Assembly: GCF_000807925.1 (NCBI RefSeq) | Contig: NZ_JRVC01000005.1 | Coordinates: 1 to 64,000, forward strand | Source: Novosphingobium subterraneum | Lineage (GTDB): Bacteria; Pseudomonadota; Alphaproteobacteria; Sphingomonadales; Sphingomonadaceae | Direction: 5' to 3' | DNA: 64,000 bases | In this document: piece after piece, positions 54,948 to 63,711 of the stretch | How positions within the stretch are numbered: the stretch's first letter is position 1 | Layout of the letters: the number at the start of each line of letters is the position of its first letter | Made by a program: the position numbers and the translations under genes | Notes under the pieces: generated by a model | What the model was told of the DNA's origin: nothing | What the model saw: the letters and a program-made list of their open reading frames with translations, nothing else | Databases searched by the model: none

Positions 54948-56129
54948 ATGGCAACTACCGTTTCCGAGACTGGCAAACGCGTTGCCTCCGGGGCTTGTGC
55001 GAGCCCGACGATGTGGAGTGCTGCAGACCTGGGTGGGTTGGCGCTCTCCGAAACCAACTCCATTCCCACTCTCTCGCCAGCACCCGCTGCCCGCGTGGAT
55101 GGCTTCGACCTTTGGGACATGTGGCCTATCGAACGGGCCGACGGCACGCTGCCTCGCTTCAATGGTGCGGCGTTCTGGATGATTCTTACTGCGCCTGTGG
55201 CCGCCGACCCCGATTCCCGCCACGCAATCGCCCGTATCCGTCTGGCAAGCGAGTACGATGGCCGCTGGACGCTTCACCAACCGGTTTTTCCCGATGGCTT
55301 CACCCCCGGCGATCGCGAATGGTCCGGCTCTGCAGTCCTGGATGAGGAAAAAGGCGAGCTTACGGTATACTTTACCGCTGCCGGGCGGCGTGGATCCTCT
55401 ATGGCAACCCTTGAGCAGCGCCTGTTCGAGGCTCGTTGCCGGTTTTCCGAAGCGGACGGGGCCGTAATCCTGTCTGACTGGTCAAGGCCCGTTGAATCCG
55501 TCGAGGCCGACGGAAAAGATTACATGATTGCCAACCAGATCACCGGTGTTGGAGGGGAAATATTTGGTTTCCGCGATCCGGGCTTTTTCCGTGATCCCGC
55601 CAGTGGCCGTTCCTTCCTGTTCCTCACAGGATCATGTGCTAAGTCGCCATCGCGATGGATCGGTGTGATAGGAGTAGCTGAAGCCATCGGCGCAGAAGGT
55701 TCCGGCTGGCGCCTTCTGCCGCCTGTGCTTAGCGCGGCGGGCTTCAACAACGAACTCGAGCGCCCGCACATGAGGGTCGTTGATGGTCGCTACTATTTGT
55801 TCTGGTCAACTCAGCGGAAGGTGTTTGCAGCTAGCGGTTCCTCGGGGCCGACAGGGCTTTACGGTGCCGTTTCGGATGGGCCGCTGGGGCCATTCATGTT
55901 CCTGAACGGCCACGGACTTATTGCCGCAAACCCCGTTGACGCGCCAGCACAGGAATACAGCTGGTGGGTGATGGATGATCTCCGGGTCATCGGGTTCGCA
56001 GATTTTCCAGGGGTCGCCGACCCTGCTACCCTTACCACTGCCCAGCTGCGGCGTGAACGGTTTGCGGGGTACCCGGCGCCGTTCTTCCGCATCGCGCTGG
56101 ACGGAGGGACATCGCGGGTGGTTGTCTAG
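54948..56129 (+). CDS. Glycoside hydrolase family 68 enzyme (levansucrase/beta-fructofuranosidase type)
   Basis: The ATG at 54948 follows GGAGGAAG by eight bases and gives 393 residues. The GH68 catalytic triad is in place: nucleophile Asp57 in DLWDMWPI, transition-state stabiliser Asp210 in GFRDP, and acid/base Glu271 in ELERPHM, plus EWSGSA and DGRYYLFW. GH68 enzymes cleave sucrose and either transfer fructose (levan, fructo-oligosaccharides) or release it. No signal peptide is seen; Zymomonas levansucrase also lacks one. The stop overlaps the stop of lacI in the tetramer CTAG. It is divergent from the first TonB receptor. Confidence 0.88.
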   Translation: MATTVSETGKRVASGACASPTMWSAADLGGLALSETNSIPTLSPAPAARVDGFDLWDMWPIERADGTLPRFNGAAFWMILTAPVAADPDSRHAIARIRLASEYDGRWTLHQPVFPDGFTPGDREWSGSAVLDEEKGELTVYFTAAGRRGSSMATLEQRLFEARCRFSEADGAVILSDWSRPVESVEADGKDYMIANQITGVGGEIFGFRDPGFFRDPASGRSFLFLTGSCAKSPSRWIGVIGVAEAIGAEGSGWRLLPPVLSAAGFNNELERPHMRVVDGRYYLFWSTQRKVFAASGSSGPTGLYGAVSDGPLGPFMFLNGHGLIAANPVDAPAQEYSWWVMDDLRVIGFADFPGVADPATLTTAQLRRERFAGYPAPFFRIALDGGTSRVVV

Positions 56130-57127
56130 GTCGATCCGCGCACGATGACGTGCGGCTCGATCTGGCTGGATCGCGTCGCCTCTCCGGCGATCCTACGAAG
56201 GAGCGTCTGTGTGAGCAGTTGCGCTCCGTGCCGCAACTGCTGGTCGATTGTGCTGAGCGGCGGGCTCATGTGCTCGCCGATCGGCAGGCCGTCGTAGCCA
56301 ATCACGCGGACGTCATCCGGTACGCGCTGACCAAGGTCGCGTAGCGCCCTGATCACGCTGATCGCGGTCACGTCGGATCCGGCGACGATACCGTCGGGGA
56401 TTTGCGCCATGTTGCCCAGTTGCTCACGCACGTCGGCATAGGCGGCATCCGGTTCGAAATGCGTGCGCAGTTCCACAAGCGGAGTTGCCCCCGCCTCAAG
56501 CAGCGCCCGCCGGGCACCATCAAGACGCTCGCCGAACTCCGAACCTTCCAACGGCCCGGCATAGGCTATGCGTCTGCAGCCTCGGTCAATCAGGTGCATT
56601 GCCGCGAGCCTGCCGCCGAGTCGGTTGTCCGATCCGATCGAACAGTGGTGCTGACCGGGCGAGTAGCCGCCCCAAACCACCATTGGCTCGTAACGCCGCG
56701 ATATGGTTTCGATGACGTGGAACTGGTCCGATTGGCCGACGACCACGATACCGTCGACTCGCCCACTTCCGATGAAGCGGTCCATCCAGCGGTCGTTGCG
56801 GGGAAGCACGCGTGACAACAGCATGTCGTAACCGTTTTCGGCAAAAGCATCGGCCAGAAAGCCTGTCATCGTGTTGAAGAATGGGTCTGACAGGTGCTGC
56901 AGGGCTTCGTGCCCCAAGGGTACCAGCACGCCGATGGTCATCGTACGCTGCGTGCGCAGGTTGCGAGCCGCAATGTTGGGCTGATAGCCGAGTTTTTCTG
57001 CCAGAACGGCTATGCGTTTGCGCGTCTCGTCACTTACGCGCCCCGATCCGGTCAATGCGCGAGAAGCGGTGGCGGTCGAAACTCCCGCCAGTTCGGCAAA
57101 TTCCTTGAGATTCTTGACGCTGACCAT
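56126..57127 (-). CDS. LacI-family transcriptional regulator
   Basis: The ATG at 57127 gives 333 residues starting with the helix-turn-helix VSVKNLKEFAELAGVSTATA and the hinge helix NIAARNLRTQRT. The effector domain has the sugar-binding-protein fold (TIGVLVPLGHE, RRIAYAGPLEGSEFGERLDG, VRVIGYDGLPIGEHMSPPLSTI). It converges with the GH68 gene. Because GCAATC/GATTGC palindromes with central CG occur in front of the surrounding transcription units, it is the natural candidate for their repressor, with a sugar from the substrate as inducer. Confidence 0.92.
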   Translation of the reverse strand: MVSVKNLKEFAELAGVSTATASRALTGSGRVSDETRKRIAVLAEKLGYQPNIAARNLRTQRTMTIGVLVPLGHEALQHLSDPFFNTMTGFLADAFAENGYDMLLSRVLPRNDRWMDRFIGSGRVDGIVVVGQSDQFHVIETISRRYEPMVVWGGYSPGQHHCSIGSDNRLGGRLAAMHLIDRGCRRIAYAGPLEGSEFGERLDGARRALLEAGATPLVELRTHFEPDAAYADVREQLGNMAQIPDGIVAGSDVTAISVIRALRDLGQRVPDDVRVIGYDGLPIGEHMSPPLSTIDQQLRHGAQLLTQTLLRRIAGEATRSSQIEPHVIVRGST

Positions 57128-57227
57128 GCCTGTTCGACTACCGTTGCCCGCCTTCAAGGATAATAGCTCTCCGCGCTGATGTGACACCTACACGCGGTGT
57201 CGCCAGTGGCAAACTGCAAGCGCACAT

Positions 57228-58895
57228 TCATGTGAGAGTGGCGCGTTCTGCTGCGTCGTCTTCTCCGATCATGGTCGGTGAAGAATCCAACTGCAGCGAT
57301 GCCATATCGTCTGGCGATGCGGCGCGCCACGGCGGAATGCCGCGGGCCGCCGGCGCGCCTTGGGCGGCAAACGCCGACAGAGCCTGAACCATGCTATTGG
57401 ACAGGGCCACCGCGTCCATTCCACCGCCGGTCATCGATGCACAGGTCTGAGTGTTTCCGAACCAGAACGGAATGTCGAGGCAATGGAAAGCCATCGGTCG
57501 ACCCTCAAGCACCGGAGTCTGCCAAGTGAACCAGAACAGCCACGTCGGGGAGCATTTGCTTTCGAACCGCCTTCTCGCCTGATTGATCACGGCGTCGCGG
57601 ATTGGTGCAGTCGCGATGCGAGACCACAATGCGAAGGGCTTTTCGTTCTGCGCATTCGCCCGAAATCCGGCGATAACTGCTTCTGCCCTGCCGGGAGCGA
57701 ATCGTTCGACCCTGCGCTGAAGTGCTGCTTCGTCCATCTCGAACGCTGCGGGATCGTTGATGCCGGTAACAAATTCGTTGAGCGTGGAGCCGATGATCAG
57801 TGGGACTTGCGGATCGTTCGCCGCAAATTCTGGATGCATGGGGTCTGCCAGCAGCGTTTGCCCGTCCAGCGTCGGGGCGAAGTTCAGCATATCCGGAATC
57901 CGGCGCACGTCTACAAAGCTGTCGAAAGGCGGATTGACCCGGGCAAGGACCCGCTGGGCTGCCGCCTGCATTTCTGAATAAGGCCGCGTTTGCAGAGAGG
58001 CCAGATCGCCCTTGGCAATGTCGAGCTCGTCAAGAATTAGGCGGGAAAGCCGGCGGGTCTTGGTCGGCGTGTTGAACATCGCGAAGGACCCGCTAAGCAC
58101 CATCGCTCGGTGATACAGCCCCTTGGCCGTGGGCATCGCCATCAGCGCAGTGACCTTGGCCCCTCCGCCCGACTGGCCGAAGATCGTCACGCGCGAGGGA
58201 TCCCCTCCAAATCGGGCAATATTGTCGCGCACCCAGCGCAGTGCAGCTACGATATCAAGCATGCCGAGATTGGCCGAGGTAACATGCTCCTCGCCCCAGT
58301 CGGACAGATCGAAAAACCCCAGCAGGTTCAGTCGGTGATTGAGCGTAACCACCACCGCGTTGCCACTGGTAGCCAGATTCGTGCCATCGAATGCCGGAAT
58401 GTCATGCCCGGATCCGGCAGCAAAGCCGCCCCCATGCAACCAGACGAGCACTGGACGGCGCGCGGCATCAATAGCTGGAGTCCATATGTTGAGTCGAAGG
58501 CAATCTTCATCCTCGACGGCGTCGTTCCAGCGGAAGATGAAGGCTTCCTCATCACGGAAGCGTCCCATGCCCTTGTCCTGCGGTGCAATCGGGCCGTAGT
58601 GAAGGCATGAGCGAACACCGTTCCAGGGCTCGGGTGGGCGCGGTTCACGAAAGCGATTGGCACCACCGGTGGGCGCTCCATAGGGCACGCCCTTGAACAC
58701 GGTAACTGCGCCCTGCCGGTAGCCCCTAATGGGTCCGGCAGTGGTCCTGACCGTAAGTCGTGCTGCATCGGTATAAATTGGCGCCCTCTTGTCAAAGAAC
58801 GGCATCGCCTGGTCCTGCGCAGACGTTGCTGCAGTTGGTGCCAAGGCAATTGCTCCAACACCGGTCGCAGCAGTGATGATATCGCGCCTCTGCAT
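57228..58895 (-). CDS. Type-B carboxylesterase, exported
   Basis: The 555-residue protein has a twin-arginine-like signal (QRRDIITAATGVGAIALAP) and the carboxylesterase type-B signature EDEDCLRLNIWTP at about residue 130. The oxyanion hole is LHGGGFAAG, and the nucleophile is Ser242 in IFGQSGGGAK, where most relatives have GESAGG. Such enzymes hydrolyse aliphatic and aromatic esters, among them feruloyl and acyl-sugar esters. The gene follows the second TonB receptor by 67 bases with a stem-loop between them, mirroring the first receptor-hydrolase pair. Confidence 0.9.
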   Translation of the reverse strand: MQRRDIITAATGVGAIALAPTAATSAQDQAMPFFDKRAPIYTDAARLTVRTTAGPIRGYRQGAVTVFKGVPYGAPTGGANRFREPRPPEPWNGVRSCLHYGPIAPQDKGMGRFRDEEAFIFRWNDAVEDEDCLRLNIWTPAIDAARRPVLVWLHGGGFAAGSGHDIPAFDGTNLATSGNAVVVTLNHRLNLLGFFDLSDWGEEHVTSANLGMLDIVAALRWVRDNIARFGGDPSRVTIFGQSGGGAKVTALMAMPTAKGLYHRAMVLSGSFAMFNTPTKTRRLSRLILDELDIAKGDLASLQTRPYSEMQAAAQRVLARVNPPFDSFVDVRRIPDMLNFAPTLDGQTLLADPMHPEFAANDPQVPLIIGSTLNEFVTGINDPAAFEMDEAALQRRVERFAPGRAEAVIAGFRANAQNEKPFALWSRIATAPIRDAVINQARRRFESKCSPTWLFWFTWQTPVLEGRPMAFHCLDIPFWFGNTQTCASMTGGGMDAVALSNSMVQALSAFAAQGAPAARGIPPWRAASPDDMASLQLDSSPTMIGEDDAAERATLT

Positions 58896-58916
58896 ACCCT
58901 CGCATCCTTATGCGAC

Positions 58917-58955
58917 CTCGGCGATACCTTTGGGGGAAGGAGTGGTATCACCGAG
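58917..58955 (-). other. Stem-loop between the second TonB receptor and the carboxylesterase
   Basis: CTCGGCGATACC (58917-58928) and GGTATCACCGAG (58944-58955) pair over 12 positions with one wobble around a 15-base loop. It starts eight bases after the receptor stop. A second small hairpin (CGCAT/ATGCG, 58901-58914) covers the ribosome-site region of the carboxylesterase. No T-tract is seen. Confidence 0.6.
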
Positions 58956-58962
58956 AATTGCA

Positions 58963-61116
58963 TCAGTTGGTGTTGACGCGGAATGTCACCCCGATCGTGC
59001 GCGGGCGTGGCCCTGCCAGAAGCGTAGGACCGTTGGCGGAGGTGGGGCCGCGTAAATCGGACAGGTTGTCCCCGAACAGGCGCACTTCGTATCGATCAAA
59101 CCGCACGCCGATGCTCGCCTGATAGAGTTCGTAGGGATTGATCTCGTTGACCGTGGCATCCCCAAGACGCGAACGGCCGATGAAGGTTGCCGAACTGGTA
59201 GCGAAAAGCGTGGCATTGCCGATCGGCCGTTCGTAGCTCGCATCCAAACGGAAATTGTGTGTTGGCGTGTTGAGCAGGCGCAAGCCGTTGGAAATGCGAG
59301 GATCGGCTCCGGCGAACGCTGGGCGGACGCGTGTGAACTTGGAGTCGTTGACGTTACCGATGGCATTGAGCGTCAAGCCCTGAAGCGGCGTCCGCCATGT
59401 CATTTCCATGTCGATCCCCTGCGCTTTGCCATCGCCGAGGTTAGCAAAAGCCGCCAGCCCGATCGACGTGTTGAAGGCGCTCTGGATGTTCGTGTATTTT
59501 ATGTCGTAAAGGCTGACGGCCACCCGCAGCGCCCCGTCCAGCAGTGCCCCCTTCATGCCCACTTCAAGGTTGCGCAGCTGGTCCGGCGTCAGCGAGATGC
59601 CGCTCGGCACGCCATCCGCGATCACCGCGTCGGCCTGTGCTTGTGACTGAAGAATTCCACTGCGGAAACCGGTGCCAGCGTTGAAAAACAGCATCCAGTC
59701 GGAACTGGGGTTGAACGCGAGGTTGGCCCGCCAGGTCAATGCGTCGGGCCGCGCCTGGCTCTGAACTCGCACTCCGTTCGAGATGGAGTCCGCTTCGCGT
59801 CGGTCTTTGAAATAGCGCAAGCCGACCAGCGGTACGAGCTTGCCGCCGAACAGTTCATAGCTCACCTCGGAGAACACTGCTGCATTCTCGGTCTTGGTGA
59901 TGGTTTGCCCGTTCAGGCCAAAGGCCGGGAACGTCAGGCTGAACGTGTAGAGACTGCGCGCGTTCTGGTAAAAAACGCCGGCCACGCCCTTGAGCGGCCC
60001 GGCATCGCTTGTAGCAACCCGCAACTCGTTTACGAAGTTGCGCGCGTCGCCGCCGTTGATCAGCACGCCGGTGCCAAGCGGCGCGCCAAGGTTGAGGCCG
60101 ACCTGGAAGCCGCCGGGCAAGGACTTCTGGTAGGATGTCGCGTTAGTCAACGTGACGGCGCCGAATTCGCGCTCGAGGGTGTTTGATGCATACCAGGCAC
60201 GGCGCTTGTCAAAGCCGACAACGTCGCCTTGAAAGGCCGCGAACGGCGGGTCGAGCGAGTTGATCACGTTGAGGTATTTCTGATCCGTGGCGAAGTACCA
60301 AAAGCGCGTCCGAACCGAAGTAAGCTCGTCCGGCTTCCAGAGCAGCACGGCCTGCACGTCCTTGGAGGTGACATGGTTTGCGTCCCGCTCGCGCGGGGTA
60401 CCAGTCGGCGCTCCGGAATAGATGTCGGCCACGCCGGCGCGACGATCGTATCCGCCGCTCACACGCAGGCCTAGCTTGCCGGGGACCAGCGGGAAGGAGA
60501 TCGCGGCTGCCCCCCGATAGTTCGGATCGCTCGCCTCGGCCGATTTGGACAGTTCAAGTTCTCCGGCGTAGGTCACCTGATCGAGGTCGGGGTTTTTGGT
60601 GTGATAGATGATGGTCCCAGCCGAAGAGCCAAGGCCATAGAGGGTCCCCTGCGGACCGCGCAGAACTTCAACGCGGTCGATATCGAAATACTGCACCGGC
60701 GGAGCGGCCTGATTGTTGGGCACGCCGAAGGGCGTGTCGTCGAGGTAGTAGCCGATCAGGCCATCGCCAATGGGACCGCCGGCGCCCGAACCACGAAACG
60801 AGAAAATGCGATAACCCGCCCCGATTTCCTGTGCCTGTGAGGCGCCAGGGATCAGTTGGATGAGGTCCGCGCCATCGCGCACGTTGCGTTGTTTCAGCAC
60901 ATCGCCGTTGAACGCCTGAATTGCCAGCGGCACCTTGTCGAGTCGAACCGAACCGGACTTGAGCGCTGTCACGACGATCTCGCCCGCATCCACTGGGGCG
61001 TTCGCGCTGCCGGCAGAAGCATCCTGCGCCAAGCTCGGTGCAGACACGACCAAGCCACAGGCTGCCGAAGCGATCAGGCCAAGGCGCAGCTTGGCTGCAT
61101 GCTGAGAAACTTTCAT
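58963..61116 (-). CDS. TonB-dependent receptor (second receptor of the GH68 locus)
   Basis: The ATG at 61116 follows GGGAGG and gives 717 residues with a signal peptide (LGLIASAACGLVVSAPSLAQ). The plug has GEIVVTALKSGSVRLDKVPLAIQAF, YRIFSFRGSGAGGPIG and EVLRGPQGTLYGLGSSAGTIIYHT; the barrel ends in TIGVTFRVN. It differs strongly from the first receptor, so it is not a recent duplicate. A GTAATCGATTGC operator lies 30 bases before the start. It is probably transcribed together with the carboxylesterase and perhaps with the hydrolase gene upstream. Confidence 0.92.
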   Translation of the reverse strand: MKVSQHAAKLRLGLIASAACGLVVSAPSLAQDASAGSANAPVDAGEIVVTALKSGSVRLDKVPLAIQAFNGDVLKQRNVRDGADLIQLIPGASQAQEIGAGYRIFSFRGSGAGGPIGDGLIGYYLDDTPFGVPNNQAAPPVQYFDIDRVEVLRGPQGTLYGLGSSAGTIIYHTKNPDLDQVTYAGELELSKSAEASDPNYRGAAAISFPLVPGKLGLRVSGGYDRRAGVADIYSGAPTGTPRERDANHVTSKDVQAVLLWKPDELTSVRTRFWYFATDQKYLNVINSLDPPFAAFQGDVVGFDKRRAWYASNTLEREFGAVTLTNATSYQKSLPGGFQVGLNLGAPLGTGVLINGGDARNFVNELRVATSDAGPLKGVAGVFYQNARSLYTFSLTFPAFGLNGQTITKTENAAVFSEVSYELFGGKLVPLVGLRYFKDRREADSISNGVRVQSQARPDALTWRANLAFNPSSDWMLFFNAGTGFRSGILQSQAQADAVIADGVPSGISLTPDQLRNLEVGMKGALLDGALRVAVSLYDIKYTNIQSAFNTSIGLAAFANLGDGKAQGIDMEMTWRTPLQGLTLNAIGNVNDSKFTRVRPAFAGADPRISNGLRLLNTPTHNFRLDASYERPIGNATLFATSSATFIGRSRLGDATVNEINPYELYQASIGVRFDRYEVRLFGDNLSDLRGPTSANGPTLLAGPRPRTIGVTFRVNTN

Positions 61117-61145
61117 CCTAATCCTCCCTTTGTTCGAATAGTTGG

Positions 61146-61157
61146 GTAATCGATTGC
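61146..61157. promoter_or_regulatory. Putative LacI-family operator of the second TonB receptor
   Basis: GTAATCGATTGC differs from the perfect palindrome GCAATCGATTGC by one base and is followed by GCA, extending the symmetry. It lies 30 bases upstream of the receptor start codon. Confidence 0.7.
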
Positions 61158-61208
61158 GCACGTGTTGGTGATTGAGGCCTTCAGCGGCGGCATTAAAGAA
61201 TATGGTTG

Positions 61209-62291
61209 TCAGGCTGCCGCGGGTCGGGCGAAAGCCATGCGCAACGTGCGCTTCCACGCGCTGGCAAAGGCTCGCGATACGTTAGCATCAGGCACCACGA
61301 AGTCGAACCCATGAAACGCGCCAGGCGAGACGAGCAGTTCAGTAGGGACGCCAGCCTGCACGAGCCGTTGAGCGTAGATCATGTCCTCTTCGACGAAGAG
61401 ATCAAGCGATCCCACGCCAATGAACGTACGGGGCAAGCCCTCTAGGTTGGGCATCCTCGCCGGAACTGCGCCAGCCGGGACCTTGGTTTGGCCGGCAGGC
61501 TGGCCGAGCAAGCTGCTCCAGCCTACGACATTACCTGTTTCATTCCAACCGATCGTGCCGATGAAATCCGGCACGCGTCGGGTTGATCCGGTCCGGTCAT
61601 CCAACATCGGATAGATCAGGATTTGACAGCACAACGGGACGCTTCGCCGGTCGCGGGCAGCCAAGGCAAGCATGGCGGCAAGTCCACCCCCGGCGCTTTC
61701 ACCCTTCACGGCGATCCTCGCGCGGTCCACGCCTAGATCATCTGCGTTTTCATGGACCCATGCCAGCGCCGCGTGGCAGTCCTCTAGCGGCCCCGGAAAG
61801 CGCGCTTCAGGGGAAAGGCGGTAGTCCACTTCGACCACGATGCAGTCGAATTCCTGCGCCAGTTGCTGTGATGCGGGTATGGTGTCGGCCATGCGTCCGA
61901 CGATGAAGCCGCCTCCATGGATGTGCAGGACCGCAGGTCGCAACTCCGTCTTTCGGCCTGCACCAATTACTGCGACCTTGACAGGTGGGTGGCCGTGAGA
62001 GCCCGGAATCATGCGGAAGTCGACCGCAGGGGCGGGCGCAGGCAAAATTTCCGGTGGTGGTGGCGCGGCTTTGCGCATGGCCACAATCGCAGCATGATCG
62101 AGAGGATCGGGCAGGGGCTGGGCGAGGATCAGCTTTGCCCCGTCGCGCAGTTCAGGATCGAGCAGTGTCATCGGAGTCACAGCGGCCTTTCCAAGAACCG
62201 CCGCACCGCCCCTTTCGCGCGCGCCTAGCAAGGAAGGCATCAATGCCGTTGCCAGGGCTGCTGCGCCAGCCGTCCTTCGGGTGAAGTTCAC
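61209..62291 (-). CDS. Exported hormone-sensitive-lipase-type alpha/beta-hydrolase
   Basis: The GTG at 62291 follows GGAGAG and gives 360 residues with a twin-arginine signal (FTRRTAGAAALATALMPS). Family IV (HSL) motifs are clear: HIHGGGFIVG with the oxyanion-hole HGGG at about residue 125, GESAGGGLAAM with nucleophile Ser199, the acid in VGSLDLFVEE and the histidine in GAFHGFDF. It should hydrolyse short-chain esters in the periplasm. The longer frame to 62483 runs into the divergent gene's leader and is not used. Two operators lie in its upstream region. Confidence 0.9.
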   Translation of the reverse strand: MNFTRRTAGAAALATALMPSLLGARERGGAAVLGKAAVTPMTLLDPELRDGAKLILAQPLPDPLDHAAIVAMRKAAPPPPEILPAPAPAVDFRMIPGSHGHPPVKVAVIGAGRKTELRPAVLHIHGGGFIVGRMADTIPASQQLAQEFDCIVVEVDYRLSPEARFPGPLEDCHAALAWVHENADDLGVDRARIAVKGESAGGGLAAMLALAARDRRSVPLCCQILIYPMLDDRTGSTRRVPDFIGTIGWNETGNVVGWSSLLGQPAGQTKVPAGAVPARMPNLEGLPRTFIGVGSLDLFVEEDMIYAQRLVQAGVPTELLVSPGAFHGFDFVVPDANVSRAFASAWKRTLRMAFARPAAA

Positions 62292-62338
62292 GTTTGGTCT
62301 CTCCAGGCCATGCTCTCTTACGGAGTCTTGGTGAATGC

Positions 62339-62350
62339 GTAATCGATTTC
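62339..62350. promoter_or_regulatory. Putative LacI-family operator, divergent hydrolase promoter (left)
   Basis: GTAATCGATTTC shares the AATCGATT core with the other operators and is preceded by TGC. It lies 47 bases upstream of the minus-strand hydrolase start. Confidence 0.6.
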
Positions 62351-62371
62351 TTACGCCTTGCGGAGAATAAT

Positions 62372-62383
62372 GCAATCGATTAC
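62372..62383. promoter_or_regulatory. Putative LacI-family operator, divergent hydrolase promoter (right)
   Basis: GCAATCGATTAC is a near-perfect palindrome followed by GCA. It lies 33 bases from the left operator (three helical turns between start points) and 54 bases before the plus-strand hydrolase start, so one repressor could control both directions. Confidence 0.7.
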
Positions 62384-62437
62384 GCACATCCGCAGCAAGC
62401 GATCGGACTGCTCCAGCTGCTAAGAGAGGGTACAGCG

Positions 62438-63535
62438 ATGTCGGGGTTGAAGCGAATTGTGGCGTCATTGGTCGCACCTGCACTGCTGCTCGGCCCCGTC
62501 GCCAAGTCCTTTGCGCAGGCCAGCATGCCCTCCGTAATCCAGGTGGATGACGATGGTACGGTCCATGTGCCCGCCATGGCGGTGCCGGTCTCTTCGATGC
62601 TGAGCGCTGAGGCCAAGGCCTATCTGACCGACCACCTCAAGGCCATGCAGGATCCGGAGCAGCTAAAGCAGGTGGCTGGCGTGCCCGTGTTCATGCAGGG
62701 ATACTTGGCGAAGGCGAAGGCAACTTTCGCTCCGACCATGGTCGAGCGCCAGATCGGCGGCGTGCACGTTCTGGATTACAGCCCTCGAGAGGGCGTTTTA
62801 CGCAAAAATCGCAAGCGCGTGTTGATCAATCTTCACGGTGGCGGCTTCATGGGTTGTTTCCCGGGGTGCGCAGAGCTGGAATCCATCCCTGTCACCGCAA
62901 TCGGCAAAGTCCGTGTCGTATCGGTCGACTACCGCCAAGGACCTGTTCATGTCTTTCCCGCTGCCAGTGAGGACGTGGCTGCAGTATATCGCGAATTGCT
63001 CAAAACTTACCCGGCGCGCAATATCGGCATTTATGGGTGCTCTGCGGGCGGAATGCTAACCGGTATGGCTACGGCATGGTTTCAGAAGCACCGCCTGCCA
63101 CGTCCCGGTGCGATCGGAGTATTCTGTGCTGGGCTCACCACTTCCGCCTTCGGCTTCGGTGGGGATGCGGACTATATGACCGCTGCCATCGGCGACGCGC
63201 GTGCTGCCCCGGACTGGCCGGCCGACGCGCAATTGCCTTGGACCGCGCTGCCTTATTTCAAGGGGGCAGATCCGAAAGATCCCACCGTTTCGCCAGGGTC
63301 CTCAGATGAAACGCTGCGTCAGTTTCCACCAACGCTGATCATTTCCGGAACAAGGGGCTTTGAGCTAAGCTCTGCCGTGAAGACACATTCTCGCCTGGTT
63401 GCGCTTGGCGTCAAAGCCGATCTCCACGTTTGGGAGGGGCTTTTTCACGGGTTCTTCTACAATTCCGATATTCCCGAATCGCTTGAAGCGTACGACGTGA
63501 TGCTCCGTTTTTTTGATGGCCACCTCGGTCGCTGA
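62438..63535 (+). CDS. Exported alpha/beta-hydrolase (Abhydrolase_3 type)
   Basis: The ATG at 62438 follows AGAGAGGG and gives 365 residues with a signal peptide (LVAPALLLGPVAKSFAQAS). The oxyanion hole is NLHGGGFMG, the nucleophile elbow IYGCSAGGM has an unusual cysteine before the serine, and the histidine is in GLFHGFFYN. It is a fourth, distinct esterase of the GH68/LacI locus, divergent from the HSL-type gene. Confidence 0.88.
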   Translation: MSGLKRIVASLVAPALLLGPVAKSFAQASMPSVIQVDDDGTVHVPAMAVPVSSMLSAEAKAYLTDHLKAMQDPEQLKQVAGVPVFMQGYLAKAKATFAPTMVERQIGGVHVLDYSPREGVLRKNRKRVLINLHGGGFMGCFPGCAELESIPVTAIGKVRVVSVDYRQGPVHVFPAASEDVAAVYRELLKTYPARNIGIYGCSAGGMLTGMATAWFQKHRLPRPGAIGVFCAGLTTSAFGFGGDADYMTAAIGDARAAPDWPADAQLPWTALPYFKGADPKDPTVSPGSSDETLRQFPPTLIISGTRGFELSSAVKTHSRLVALGVKADLHVWEGLFHGFFYNSDIPESLEAYDVMLRFFDGHLGR

Positions 63536-63711
63536 TCTGCGCACCTGAAGGAGTCATCTTTGGCTGGGAGATCCTGCGATTTGGGCCTCCAAACAGCGTT
63601 CACCTGGTGGCTTGATAACCTGGGTGGCTGCCACCGATGGTCGGAGCGGGCGCCAGTTGTTGATGACAGATTTCCGGGAAAGTGAGAGACGTGCCGGTGA
63701 AACCGGCACCA
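63536..63711. other. Intergenic region at the right edge of the locus
   Basis: I see no supported gene or clear terminator in these 176 bases. The two flanking genes converge here. Confidence 0.4.
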
